Positions 1 through 8,089 of a stretch of DNA of 64,000 nt are shown in pieces (within the stretch, counting starts at the first letter, position 1; the number at the start of each line of letters is the position of its first letter). The notes beneath the pieces were generated by a model that saw only the letters and a program-made list of their open reading frames with translations, was not told where the DNA came from and ran no database searches. The DNA comes from Marinospirillum alkaliphilum DSM 21637 (GTDB taxonomy: Bacteria > Pseudomonadota > Gammaproteobacteria > Pseudomonadales > Halomonadaceae). The translations under genes were made by a program, and so were the position numbers. The DNA lies in contig NZ_FPJW01000001.1 in NCBI RefSeq assembly GCF_900119735.1, forward strand, positions 592,914-656,913. The letters run 5' to 3'.

Positions 1-2
1 GG

Positions 3-674
3 AGTGATGAGTATGGTGTCTGGAGTCTTGACCTGCGAAACCACGGTCGCAGTTTTCATTGTGAAGGCATGAATTACACCAGCCAGGCAGAAGACCTGCT
101 CTACTGGCTGGACAATGAAAACCTGGAGCGTGTTCATCTGCTGGGGCATTCCATGGGTGGCAAACTGGCCATGGAGTTCGCCCTGCGTTATCCCTCTCGG
201 GTGGCAAAACTGATTGTGGCTGATATTGCCCCGGTCCGTTATGAACACACCCATGCTGCCATCATTCAAGGCTTGAAAGCTCTCAAAGCTCAGGAACCCT
301 GGCATGAGCGGCGTGAAGCCGACCATCTGCTGGCGGAGTATGTGAAGGATGTACAGACACGCCTGTTCCTGCTGACCAATCTGGTTCGCACCGATGAAGG
401 CCTGTGTTTGCGGGTTGCCATTGAAGAAATTGCCCGTGATTACCAGGCCATTATTGATGCACCACCAGCCATGACTGAAAACCGGGTGTTTGAAGGTGCT
501 ACACTGGCTATCAGGGGTGGACGGTCAGACTATGTGACTGAGGGCCACCTGCCGGAATTTCGTCGTGCTTTTCCGCAGTTGCAACTGGAAACCCTGGATG
601 CCGGACACTGGTTGCACGCCGAGCAGGCTGATGCCTTTTCAGAAGCGGTTTTGCGGTTTCTGAAGCAGGCTTGA
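3..674 (+). CDS. Alpha/beta hydrolase (YbfF-like esterase), 5' end cut off by window edge
   Basis: The frame is open from base 3, upstream of an internal ATG at 69, and encodes the strand/turn VWSLDLRNHGRSF typical of the YbfF/BioH-type esterases, so the gene starts left of the window. The nucleophile elbow GHSMGG carries the catalytic serine near base 148. The acid and base are visible as GGRSDYV and AGHWLHAEQ near the C-terminus. The usual length is about 255 residues, so roughly 30 are missing. It is cytoplasmic and probably hydrolyses short acyl or thio-esters; the natural substrate cannot be read from the sequence. The aldolase gene follows 28 bases downstream on the same strand, so the two may share a transcript. 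Confidence 0.85.
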   Translation, partial: SDEYGVWSLDLRNHGRSFHCEGMNYTSQAEDLLYWLDNENLERVHLLGHSMGGKLAMEFALRYPSRVAKLIVADIAPVRYEHTHAAIIQGLKALKAQEPWHERREADHLLAEYVKDVQTRLFLLTNLVRTDEGLCLRVAIEEIARDYQAIIDAPPAMTENRVFEGATLAIRGGRSDYVTEGHLPEFRRAFPQLQLETLDAGHWLHAEQADAFSEAVLRFLKQA

Positions 675-702
675 TGCCGCATTCACTGCAAGGAGGTGTT
701 GC

Positions 703-1374
703 ATGTCCCATGTTTCTCCCTTTGATTGGTCATCATTGCTGAAAGAGCAGCCGCTGGTTCCTGTATGGGCGTCAGTGGTTCCAGAAGCAGCTGCACAGGT
801 GGCACAAACCCTGCTGAAGGCAGGTTATGGTGTGCTGGAAGTGACCCTGCGGGAAGAGGGTGCCTGGTGGGTGCTGGAAACCCTGCGTGCCACTGAACTG
901 ACTCTGGTGGCAGGCAGTCTGCGCCATCCTGAACAATTAAAACGCCTGCAGGAGTGTGGTATTTCCATGGCCGTAACGCCCGGCTGGTGCCCGGAATTGT
1001 GTGAGGCCGCCAAACAGCTGGGCATACGTTTGTTGCCGGGGGTGAGTACACCCGGTGAAGCCATGCAGGCCAGCCTGATGGGCTACCGTCAGGTCAAACT
1101 CTTCCCGGCCATGGCGCTGGGTGGCCCTGCTTATCTGCGGGCCATGCGTGCCCCTTTGCCGGAGCTGGAGTTTGTACCGACTGGTGGCATAGATGAATCC
1201 AGTATGGCGCAGTGGTTTGCTCTGCCCGGTGTGGTGGCGCTGGGGGGGAGCTGGATGTTGCCAAAAGAGTTGGTGGTGCGGGAGGACTGGAGCATTCTGG
1301 AGCACATCGCCAGTCGTTCGCTGGCTGCCGCACGGGAACTGCGTCAGCAGCGGGATGCAGCGCTGAATCACTGA
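703..1374 (+). CDS. eda: KDPG/KHG aldolase family protein (Eda-like)
   Basis: Class I pyruvate aldolase of the 2-keto-3-deoxy-6-phosphogluconate family, 223 residues against about 213 for E. coli Eda. The family splits KDPG into pyruvate and glyceraldehyde 3-phosphate at the end of the Entner-Doudoroff pathway. The Schiff-base lysine is K132 in VKLFPA. The proton-shuttling glutamate is in LEVTLR, and the phosphate-binding motifs PTGGI and GGSW are present. The loop that reads GAGTV in E. coli is VAGSL here, a conservative threonine-to-serine change. A Shine-Dalgarno sequence (aaggagg) sits 6 bases before the ATG. No edd, zwf or pgl lies beside it; an eIF-2B-like gene follows, so a specialised sugar-acid substrate is possible. 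Confidence 0.85.
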   Translation: MSHVSPFDWSSLLKEQPLVPVWASVVPEAAAQVAQTLLKAGYGVLEVTLREEGAWWVLETLRATELTLVAGSLRHPEQLKRLQECGISMAVTPGWCPELCEAAKQLGIRLLPGVSTPGEAMQASLMGYRQVKLFPAMALGGPAYLRAMRAPLPELEFVPTGGIDESSMAQWFALPGVVALGGSWMLPKELVVREDWSILEHIASRSLAAARELRQQRDAALNH

Positions 1375-1390
1375 GTGGAGTGAATGGATC

Positions 1391-2317
1391 GTGTACGGTC
1401 GTGATAACGAAGAGTTCAAGGCCCGCCGCCTGCGAGCGGTTAAGGCTGATCTGAACAGTGGTGCTTCAGTGCTGGCACGCAAGGCGCTGGAAGACATCAT
1501 GGATTATGCTGATGCTTGTGAAGTCGCAGATGTTGCTGAATTGCAGGTGGAAATCACGGATCTGGCCGATCGCCTGAGTGGGGCGCGTCCCAGTATGGTG
1601 GTGGTTTCCAACGTATTAAAACATTTTGTCGCCACCCTGCCGGACTTGCCTGATGATTTAAAAAAGGCCAGAGGGCGTGCAGCAGTTCATGCCGAGGAAG
1701 TGATCGAACAGGTTCAGCAGGCTCAGGCCAGGGCAGTCGAGTTTTGCATGAATGAGCTGACCGACGGCATGACCATCATGACTCACAGTGTCAGCTCCAG
1801 TGTGATGCAGTTATTCACCGCCTGCCAGCGCAGCGGCAAACAGATCAATGCCATCATCACCGAATCCCGTCCGGGAATGGAGGGGCGCAATCTGGCCCGT
1901 TACCTGAACAAGCTGGGCGTGCAGACCCAGTTCATCACTGAAGCTCAGATGGCTCATTTTGTGGTGCAGGCTGACAAGGTGATTGTCGGTGCTGACAGCC
2001 TGTTGCGGGATGGTTCGCTGGTCAACAAAACCGGCACCCGCCTGCTGGCGCTGGCTGCAAAAGATGCCGGTATTCCTTTCTGGGTGCTGGCGGAAAGCTT
2101 CAAACACTCGCTGGTGTTGCCGGAGGATGTGGTGCTGGAAGAAATGCCTGAAGAAGAGCTGCAACTGGAATCCATGCCTAATGTGCAGCTGCATAACATC
2201 TATTTTGACCTGATCCCCGCTCGCCTGATCACTGCCTGGGCGGATGAACAGGGGGTGCGGGTGATCTTCCGTTCGCTGGCTGAGGGTGCTGCTTCGCTGC
2301 CTGCTGCCGACGGCTGA
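1391..2317 (+). CDS. eIF-2B alpha/beta/delta-like protein (ribose-1,5-bisphosphate isomerase / MtnA superfamily)
   Basis: A 308-residue protein of the eIF-2B/5-methylthioribose-1-phosphate isomerase superfamily. The diagnostic C-terminal blocks are all present: THSVSS, ITESRPGMEGRNLA, VGADSLLRDGSLVNKTGT and PFWVLAESFKH. Sugar-phosphate isomerases of the superfamily use a Cys and an Asp. The Asp is kept (VGAD), but the residue at the Cys position is S133 (THSV), as in eukaryotic eIF-2B alpha, where the protein is regulatory. Catalysis is therefore uncertain. The start is GTG with ggag ten bases upstream; an ATG at 1384 is out of frame. It follows the aldolase by 16 bases and is probably co-transcribed. 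I do not assign a reaction. Confidence 0.8.
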   Translation: MYGRDNEEFKARRLRAVKADLNSGASVLARKALEDIMDYADACEVADVAELQVEITDLADRLSGARPSMVVVSNVLKHFVATLPDLPDDLKKARGRAAVHAEEVIEQVQQAQARAVEFCMNELTDGMTIMTHSVSSSVMQLFTACQRSGKQINAIITESRPGMEGRNLARYLNKLGVQTQFITEAQMAHFVVQADKVIVGADSLLRDGSLVNKTGTRLLALAAKDAGIPFWVLAESFKHSLVLPEDVVLEEMPEEELQLESMPNVQLHNIYFDLIPARLITAWADEQGVRVIFRSLAEGAASLPAADG

Positions 2318-2336
2318 TTTGCTTTTTCCTTCCTTG

Positions 2337-2353
2337 ATGCAAAACCTTGCAAT
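2337..2353. promoter_or_regulatory. Upstream ATGCAA/TTGCAA operator-like inverted repeat
   Basis: ATGCAA (2337-2342), a 4-base spacer and TTGCAAT (2347-2353) form an imperfect inverted repeat. It uses the same half-site and the same spacer length as the perfect copy at 2494-2511. It lies just after the eIF-2B-like gene, about 200 bases before the RpiR-type regulator. I infer a secondary regulator-binding site. Confidence 0.4.
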
Positions 2354-2475
2354 CCGGGTTTTGCTCTTTTCTTTTTTATACCGTTAGCTTGATGGTTTTT
2401 GTTTCCCTTTGAGTCGGTTGACAGTGCCCGAGGGCACTGTTTTTCCTGCATCTCGGCAATTATTTGCGCAATAAA

Positions 2476-2511
2476 TTGCATTTTGTTTTTTTGATGCAAA
2501 AAACTTTGCAT
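2476..2511. promoter_or_regulatory. Candidate RpiR operator: perfect ATGCAAA-N4-TTTGCAT palindrome plus extra half-site
   Basis: A perfect 7-base inverted repeat occupies 2494-2500 and 2505-2511 with a 4-base spacer. A further TTGCAT half-site lies at 2476-2481, and another ATGCAAA at 2544-2550. The palindrome overlaps the -35 region of the regulator's promoter, as expected of an autoregulated RpiR/SIS repressor. The half-site differs from the HexR consensus (TGTAAT...ATTACA). Confidence 0.55.
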
Positions 2512-2533
2512 TTATTGTCTTTGCTCTTAAACT
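2506..2533 (+). promoter_or_regulatory. Probable sigma-70 promoter of the rpiR-type gene
   Basis: A -35-like TTGCAT (2506-2511), a 16-base spacer and a -10-like TAAACT (2528-2533). The -35 coincides with the right arm of the palindrome. Transcription would begin near 2540, which makes an ATG start at 2544 nearly leaderless and favours the TTG start at 2565. Confidence 0.4.
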
Positions 2534-2564
2534 TAAGTCCAAGATGCAAACAGGAGAAGCAACC

Positions 2565-3473
2565 TTGGCCCCCCGAACCCTCGAAGAACTCAAGCGCAGA
2601 CTGCAGAAGCTGAATGCCCCCGGCAGTGATTTAAAGCTGGGCAAGCGTGCACTGGCAGCACTGACGCGGATGATGGATAACCCGGAAGTGGTGGCCGTGA
2701 CCAGTATTTCTGCACTGGCCAGTGAGGCGGGAGTGAATGCTTCTACCTTGAGCCGTCTGGTACGCAAGCTGGGTTTTGAGAATTTTGCCGAGTTCCAACT
2801 GGTGTTTCGCAAGCACCTGGCCAGAACCAGCAAAACCAGTTTTTACAGTGATCTGGCCGGTCAACTGGTGGATACCGAGCAGGATGAGGATCAGCGGCCA
2901 CCACCCTCGCTGGCGCTGATGACCCAGGTGGCAGAAGAGGAAACTGCCAATATTGCCCAGATGTTAAAAAGCCTGGATTTGCAAGCACTGGAGCAGACGG
3001 TGGAGTTGCTGGCTTCTGCGCCCAGAGTGAGGGTGTACGGATTACGTCAGGCTTACACCATGGCCAATCTGCTGGCTTATGCCATGGGGCTGTTGCGTTC
3101 GGATGTCAGCCTGCTGGGCAACCCTCATCATGGTGTGGCCCATGGCCTGACTGAGTTGACAGAACAGGATGTGCTGGTGGTGATCGGTGCATCACCCTAT
3201 ACCCGCGGAACGGTGGCTGCTGCCCGTATTGCAGCCAATCATGGCATGAAGGTGGTGGCCATCACTGATTCGCACGGTTCACCGCTGGCTGCAGAGGCCA
3301 GTGTGACTTTTGTGGCTCCGACCAGCAGCACCTGGTACAGCAACTCCATGGCGGCGTTTTTAGTGTTCATTGAGGGGTTGATGGCAATGCTGGCCGGTCG
3401 TCTGGGGCGTCGTGGTCTGGCCAGCCTGAAGCGTCACGAACAGTTGATTGATGAGGTGAACCATGAGCTCTGA
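2565..3473 (+). CDS. MurR/RpiR-family transcriptional regulator (HTH_6 + SIS)
   Basis: An N-terminal RpiR helix-turn-helix (SISALASEAGVNASTLSRL) is followed by a SIS sugar-phosphate-binding domain covering the C-terminal half (VRVYGLRQAYTMAN, VVIGASPYTRGTVAAA, VVAITDS). About 302 residues. Such proteins sense phosphosugars. An in-frame ATG at 2544 has no ribosome-binding site, whereas TTG at 2565 has aggag 8 bases upstream and heads the conserved part, so TTG is preferred. The gene overlaps the crotonase gene by 11 bases, so regulator, crotonase and acyl-CoA synthetase are surely co-transcribed. It is not a clear HexR. The likely operator is the ATGCAA palindrome upstream. Confidence 0.85.
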   Translation: MAPRTLEELKRRLQKLNAPGSDLKLGKRALAALTRMMDNPEVVAVTSISALASEAGVNASTLSRLVRKLGFENFAEFQLVFRKHLARTSKTSFYSDLAGQLVDTEQDEDQRPPPSLALMTQVAEEETANIAQMLKSLDLQALEQTVELLASAPRVRVYGLRQAYTMANLLAYAMGLLRSDVSLLGNPHHGVAHGLTELTEQDVLVVIGASPYTRGTVAAARIAANHGMKVVAITDSHGSPLAAEASVTFVAPTSSTWYSNSMAAFLVFIEGLMAMLAGRLGRRGLASLKRHEQLIDEVNHEL

Positions 3474-4269
3474 TGTTGATCTGCAGCCGGTGTTGAGTGA
3501 ATTGAAAGACGGTGTGCTGTGGATCACCCTGAACCGTCCGCAGCGACTCAATGCGGTCAGCAAACCCTTGTATGATCGCCTGTGTGAGCTGCTGGATGAA
3601 GCTGAAAGATCTGCTGAAGTGCGGGTGGTGGTGCTGACCGGTGCCGGGCGGGCCTTCTGTGTTGGTGCAGACATGAAAGCCCACGGCGAAGGAACACGAA
3701 CGGCTTTTGAGCGGCGTGAATACCTGCGTGGTGAGCAGGAGGTCTGTCGGCGGCTGTTTGAGTTGTCACGTCCGGTGGTGGCGGCAGTGAATGGTTATGC
3801 GCTGGGTGCTGGTGCTGAAATGGCTCTGGCTGCTGATTTTCTGTTGATGAAAGCGGATGCCCAGTGGGGGTTGCCGGAAACCGGCATTGGTGCCTTCATC
3901 GGTGGTGGTGTGTCCTGGTTGTTGCCAGCCCGTGTTGGATTGGGCAAAGCGCGGGAGCTGGTGATGCTGGGTGAGCGTCTGGATGGGCGTCAGGCACTGG
4001 CCATGGGGTTGGCACACCGTTGCCTGGATGCAGCTGACACTGCAGATTTTCAGCAGCAGGTGCAGGCTTTTGCCTTGCAACTGGCGAGCAAGGCGCCCTT
4101 GTCCATGGCACTGGCCAAGCAGCATTTAAATCGTGCTGCCCAGCGTGGTTTTGAAGATGCTCTGGTTGCAGAGCTGGAAGGCATGATGTTTTGCAGTACC
4201 ACCCGCGATTGGCAGGAAGGTGTGGATGCCTTTGCCGAAAAGCGCCAACCTGTGTTCACTGGTCAGTGA
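3463..4269 (+). CDS. Enoyl-CoA hydratase/isomerase family protein (crotonase)
   Basis: A 268-residue crotonase-fold protein. The CoA/oxyanion-hole segments are GRAFCVGADMKAH and YALGAGAEMALAADF. The second contains the first hydratase glutamate, and the second glutamate is in WGLPETGIGAFIGGG, so hydratase-type chemistry is possible. The ATG overlaps the end of the regulator gene by 11 bases, and the next gene starts 9 bases after its stop. The pairing with an ADP-forming acyl-CoA synthetase suggests breakdown of a particular acyl or aryl acid, but the substrate cannot be told. Confidence 0.85.
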   Translation: MSSDVDLQPVLSELKDGVLWITLNRPQRLNAVSKPLYDRLCELLDEAERSAEVRVVVLTGAGRAFCVGADMKAHGEGTRTAFERREYLRGEQEVCRRLFELSRPVVAAVNGYALGAGAEMALAADFLLMKADAQWGLPETGIGAFIGGGVSWLLPARVGLGKARELVMLGERLDGRQALAMGLAHRCLDAADTADFQQQVQAFALQLASKAPLSMALAKQHLNRAAQRGFEDALVAELEGMMFCSTTRDWQEGVDAFAEKRQPVFTGQ

Positions 4270-4278
4270 GGTTTTGTG

Positions 4279-6495
4279 ATGAGTCTTTTATCCAGTCTGT
4301 ATCCCGGAGCCCTGATGGTGGTGGGCGCCTCTGCTGATCCGACCAAGCGGGGTTTTCAGTCCGTTCGTGCTTTGCTGCGCGATGGTTTTCAGGGAGCCAT
4401 TTATCCGATCAATCCAAAACTGACCGAATTGCAGGGGCTGGTGTGTTACCCGGATATTCAATCAGTACCCGGGCAGCCTGAATTGGCACTGATCTGTACA
4501 CCAGCCATCAGTCTGCCGGATGTATTGCAGCAATGTGGTCTGAAAGGGGTGCAGACGGCCATTGTGCTGGCCAGTGGTTTTGCTGAATCCGGATCGGAAG
4601 GCGAGGCTTTGCAGCAACAGAGCCTGGCCGTGGCACAGCGTTACGGTGTGCGCCTGATCGGTCCCAACACCTCGGGTGTATTCAACACCCACGCTCGCAT
4701 GAATCTGGTCGGTTTTTCCGATCTGCATGCCGGCCCGCTGGGGATTTTGTCCCAGTCCGGCAACATGGCACTGTCACTGGTCACCGAAGGAAGCCAGCAG
4801 TTGCATTCCGGATTCAGCAGTTACATCGGGGTTGGTAATGCTGCAGATCTGGGATTTCACGATTACCTGGATTATTTTGCAGCGGATCAGGGCACCGGAG
4901 CACTGGTGGCTTATCTGGAGGGCCTGACAGACGGACGGGCTTTTCTGCAGGCGGCACGTCGCTTCACGGCCAGAAAACCGCTGGTGTTATACAAATCCGG
5001 TAAGTCTGAATCAGGCCAGAAAGCCGCGCGTTCTCATACCGGGGCGCTGGCGGGCAGTTACCAGGTGGCACGCGGTGTGATGCGTCAGGCCGGGGTGGTG
5101 CTGGTGGAACAACCGGATCACCTGTTGCCGGTGGCTGAAGCCCTGGCGACCCAGCCTTTGCCTCAGGGGCGGCGCATTGCCATTCTGGCGGATGGGGGTG
5201 GGCATGCCACCATTGCAGCCGATGCGCTGGATGCTCTGGGTTTAACCCTGGCTGAATTGTCGCCCACCACGCAGGATGGCCTGAAGGCCTTGTTGCCCAG
5301 AGGGGCGGCTGTGAGCAATCCGGTGGATGTGGCAGGTGGCACCGATAGTGATCCTTTGAATTTTGCCCGCTGTGCCGAATTGTTGTTGCAGGACCCAGGT
5401 GTTGATCAGTTATTGCTGGTGGGACTGTTTGGTGGTTATGCACTGCGGTTTGATGTCAGTCTGGCTGATGCAGAAAGGTTGACTGCAGTGCAACTGGCGG
5501 AGCTGGCTCGTATGGCTTCTAAACCCTTGTTGGTGCATAGCCTGTATGCCTTGAGCAGGCCAAAGCCACTGCAACAGCTGGTAGAGCAAGGTATTCCGGT
5601 GTATGCCGGTATTGACGCCGCTGTAGCCGCGTTGAAAGCCCTGGCCGATTATGCCGCTTATCGTCAGCGGGGTGAGCAGGATGACCTGCTGACCGGTCAG
5701 GGTGAAGCCAGTCTGCGCGCAGCCCGACTGTTGACGGGGGTCAGACAACAAGGGCGCACAGCCTTGCTGGAGCCGGAAGCCAGACAGTTGTTGGGAACCT
5801 TTGAAGTGCCCCTGCCGGAAGCCTGCTGGTTGCAAACTCCGGATGAACTGCAGCAACTGGATGGGCAATGGCTGGAGCAACCACTGGCCATGAAGGTGGT
5901 ATCCCGTGATGTATTGCACAAGTCGGATGCCGGAGGAGTGAAGCTGAACCTGCTGGGCCTGGCAGCCTTGCAGCGGGGTTGGCAACAGATTGAGCAGCAG
6001 GTGCTGAGCCACCAGCCGGAAGCACGCCTGGAAGGCATGTTGCTGGCTCCCATGGCGTCAGCACCGGGCACCGAGGTGATTATCGGGGTGACCCATGACT
6101 CTCAGTATGGTCACCTGTTGATGTTCGGATTGGGTGGTATTTTTGTGGAAGTGCTGAAAGATGTGGTGTTCAGGGCCTTGCCACTGAGTCGTGCTGATGC
6201 CTGGGACATGCTGGCGGGCATTCAGTCAGCCCGTGTGCTGGAAGGAGTGAGGGGACAGCCGCCGGTTGATAAACAGGCACTGGTTGAACTGCTGCTGAAA
6301 GTATCGGCTTTGGTGGTGGCGCACCCGGAAATCGAGGAGCTGGATCTCAACCCGGTACGCTGCCACCGTGAAGGTTATACCCTGCTGGATGCCCGGGTGC
6401 TGTTGGCAACAGCTGCATCAGGTGCGATGAGTGCAGCAGGTGCGGAGGCGACTGGTATGGCCGAATTGGCCGACGGGGTTCAGCGGCTGCACTGA
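4279..6495 (+). CDS. ADP-forming acetyl/acyl-CoA synthetase (fused alpha-beta subunits)
   Basis: A 738-residue protein with, in order, a CoA-binding Rossmann domain (about 1-130; VVGASADPTKRG), a succinyl-CoA-ligase-like domain (about 145-290) and a C-terminal ATP-grasp domain (about 480-710; MKVVSRDVLHKSDAGGVKL). The phosphorylated histidine is expected at H253 in SHTGALAGS. The family interconverts acyl-CoA + ADP + Pi and acid + CoA + ATP. There is no GNAT domain, so it is not a Pat acetyltransferase. ATG at 4279 lies 7 bases after gagg; GTG at 4276 is too close. It is last in the regulator-crotonase operon and convergent with the LysM lipoprotein gene. Confidence 0.88.
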   Translation: MSLLSSLYPGALMVVGASADPTKRGFQSVRALLRDGFQGAIYPINPKLTELQGLVCYPDIQSVPGQPELALICTPAISLPDVLQQCGLKGVQTAIVLASGFAESGSEGEALQQQSLAVAQRYGVRLIGPNTSGVFNTHARMNLVGFSDLHAGPLGILSQSGNMALSLVTEGSQQLHSGFSSYIGVGNAADLGFHDYLDYFAADQGTGALVAYLEGLTDGRAFLQAARRFTARKPLVLYKSGKSESGQKAARSHTGALAGSYQVARGVMRQAGVVLVEQPDHLLPVAEALATQPLPQGRRIAILADGGGHATIAADALDALGLTLAELSPTTQDGLKALLPRGAAVSNPVDVAGGTDSDPLNFARCAELLLQDPGVDQLLLVGLFGGYALRFDVSLADAERLTAVQLAELARMASKPLLVHSLYALSRPKPLQQLVEQGIPVYAGIDAAVAALKALADYAAYRQRGEQDDLLTGQGEASLRAARLLTGVRQQGRTALLEPEARQLLGTFEVPLPEACWLQTPDELQQLDGQWLEQPLAMKVVSRDVLHKSDAGGVKLNLLGLAALQRGWQQIEQQVLSHQPEARLEGMLLAPMASAPGTEVIIGVTHDSQYGHLLMFGLGGIFVEVLKDVVFRALPLSRADAWDMLAGIQSARVLEGVRGQPPVDKQALVELLLKVSALVVAHPEIEELDLNPVRCHREGYTLLDARVLLATAASGAMSAAGAEATGMAELADGVQRLH

Positions 6496-6516
6496 GTGGT
6501 TTTTTCCGTTCAGGTC

Positions 6517-7377
6517 TTATCCGCGTGCCCAGGGAAGGGCAGGCAGGTAGTTTTCCGGTGGCACCGGCTGGCCATTTTCGCGCAGTTCAAAATAAATGCC
6601 TGGCTTTTCTATCTGACGCTGACTGCCGGCTGCACAGACCGGGTGGCGTCCGGACAGGCGTGAACCCTGATCCACAAACAAGGCGTGGCAGTAGGCATAC
6701 ACCGACTGACGGCCTTGTCCATGTTCAATAATCACCACCCGACCGAAGCCACGCATTTCCCCGGCAAACACCACGCGGCCGGGTGCAATCGGGAATACCT
6801 CCTGGCGGGCTCTGGTTTCCAGTGCCAGTCCCTGGTGCATGCCCCAGCGTTGCCAGGAAAAGTTGATCCGTACCTGCGGGTTATCAACGGGCCAGCGGTA
6901 GTTGAGGGTATCCCGGCCGTTGACCGGAATCACCACGCGCTGGCCGATGCGCAGTCGATCCGGGTCAATGCCGGGGTTGGCCTGAATCAGGCTGATCAGC
7001 GAGATATGGAAGTGTTGAGCCAGAACACTGAGCGTATCACCGGACTGGATGCGGTAATAATAGGGACCGTTGGCCAGCACATCACTGTTGCGCTCAGGAA
7101 TCCGTAAGCGCTGTCCGGTAGCGGGTGGGTTCTGTTGAGTGCGTGGGTTGTAACGACGCAACTCGGCTTCACCTATGCCGTGTCGGCGTGCAATGTCAGC
7201 AAAACTGCTGCGGCCATCGGTTTGAAAAAAGGCCTGATGCCCGGCAGGGCGGGGCTCATCCAGTGGTGAGCGACTCGCACAGGCACTTAGCAACAAGACC
7301 GGCAACAAGACCAGCAGCAAGATCAGCCAACGACTGCAGACAAGCCGATTACAGGCGTCAGGAAGGGTTAGGTGCAC
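6517..7377 (-). CDS. LysM/M23 lipoprotein, probable inactive NlpD-type amidase activator
   Basis: From a GTG at 7377 the protein has a hydrophobic signal ending in the lipobox LLSAC (Cys 33). Two LysM repeats follow (GQRLRIPE and IQSGDTLSVLAQHF...GQRVVIPV), then a C-terminal M23/LytM domain (PIAPGRVVFAGEMRGFGRVV). The zinc ligands are damaged: HxGxD reads HQGLA and the final HLHFE reads GIYFEL. It therefore cannot be a normal endopeptidase and resembles NlpD/EnvC factors that activate cell-division amidases at the outer membrane. The frame is open to an ATG at 7503, but that codon lies inside the slyD promoter, so a shorter start is preferred; the exact start is uncertain. Confidence 0.75.
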   Translation of the reverse strand: MHLTLPDACNRLVCSRWLILLLVLLPVLLLSACASRSPLDEPRPAGHQAFFQTDGRSSFADIARRHGIGEAELRRYNPRTQQNPPATGQRLRIPERNSDVLANGPYYYRIQSGDTLSVLAQHFHISLISLIQANPGIDPDRLRIGQRVVIPVNGRDTLNYRWPVDNPQVRINFSWQRWGMHQGLALETRARQEVFPIAPGRVVFAGEMRGFGRVVIIEHGQGRQSVYAYCHALFVDQGSRLSGRHPVCAAGSQRQIEKPGIYFELRENGQPVPPENYLPALPWARG

Positions 7378-7486
7378 GAACTCACCCGCTGTGCGTTTGA
7401 TAAACAGCCAGTCTAAACCTTGCTGGCCCGGTTTTGAACCTGGAATCATCCGGAAAGGCTTTGGACGAATAAAATAACCGCCATAT

Positions 7487-7516
7487 TTGTGTATTTTGTG
7501 CATCAGTGGCTAAAAT
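7487..7516 (+). promoter_or_regulatory. Probable slyD promoter
   Basis: -35-like TTGTGT (7487-7492), 18-base spacer and -10 TAAAAT (7511-7516), 33 bases before the slyD ATG. It lies between slyD and the divergent LysM lipoprotein gene. Confidence 0.45.
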
Positions 7517-7549
7517 GGTAGTTCAATTCATCAGATACAGGGTAAGCCT

Positions 7550-8032
7550 ATGCAAGTTGCAGCCAATAAAGTTGTTGGAATCCATTACACACTCACCAAC
7601 AACGAAGGCCAGGTGCTGGATTCTTCCCAGGGCGGCAACCCGCTGTATTACCTGCACGGCCACAGCAACATCATTCCCGGTCTGGAAAAGCAGTTGGAAG
7701 GTTGCACCACGGGTGATGCCTTTGAAGTCACTGTTGAACCATCAGAAGGTTATGGTGAGCGTGATGACAACCTGGTTCAGCAGGTTCAGCGTGAAGCCTT
7801 CCAGGGTGTTGACAGCATTGAGCCGGGCATGCAGTTCCAGACTCAGGGTCCGGGTGGCACCATGGTGGTGACAGTGGTTGATGCCAACGACCAGGTGGTG
7901 ACCATTGATGCCAATCATCCGCTGGCGGGTGTGGCGCTGAACTTCAAAGGCAGCGTCGAGTCTGTACGTGATGCCAGTGACGAGGAAGTGCAGCACGGTC
8001 ATGCTCATGAAGGTGACATGCACCACCACTGA
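7550..8032 (+). CDS. slyD: FKBP-type peptidyl-prolyl isomerase SlyD
   Basis: A 160-residue cytoplasmic prolyl isomerase and chaperone. The FKBP core is recognised by VVGIHYTLTNNEGQVLDSS, LHGHSNIIPGLEKQLEG and the end of the IF insert, ANHPLAGVALNFKG. The short C-terminal tail is histidine-rich (HGHAHEGDMHHH), as in SlyD proteins that hand nickel to hydrogenase or urease maturation; it is shorter than the E. coli tail and has no cysteines. The gene stands alone, with its own promoter and a strong terminator. Confidence 0.93.
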   Translation: MQVAANKVVGIHYTLTNNEGQVLDSSQGGNPLYYLHGHSNIIPGLEKQLEGCTTGDAFEVTVEPSEGYGERDDNLVQQVQREAFQGVDSIEPGMQFQTQGPGGTMVVTVVDANDQVVTIDANHPLAGVALNFKGSVESVRDASDEEVQHGHAHEGDMHHH

Positions 8033-8052
8033 TTTTTTTGCTCAGTGATCGG

Positions 8053-8085
8053 GGCCGCAATACACAGGTATTGTGGCCTTTTTTT
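8053..8085 (+). terminator. Rho-independent terminator after slyD
   Basis: Stem GGCCGCAATAC (8053-8063) pairs with GTATTGTGGCC (8068-8078), with one G-U pair and loop ACAG, followed by seven T (8079-8085). Confidence 0.88.
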
Positions 8086-8089
8086 GGCC

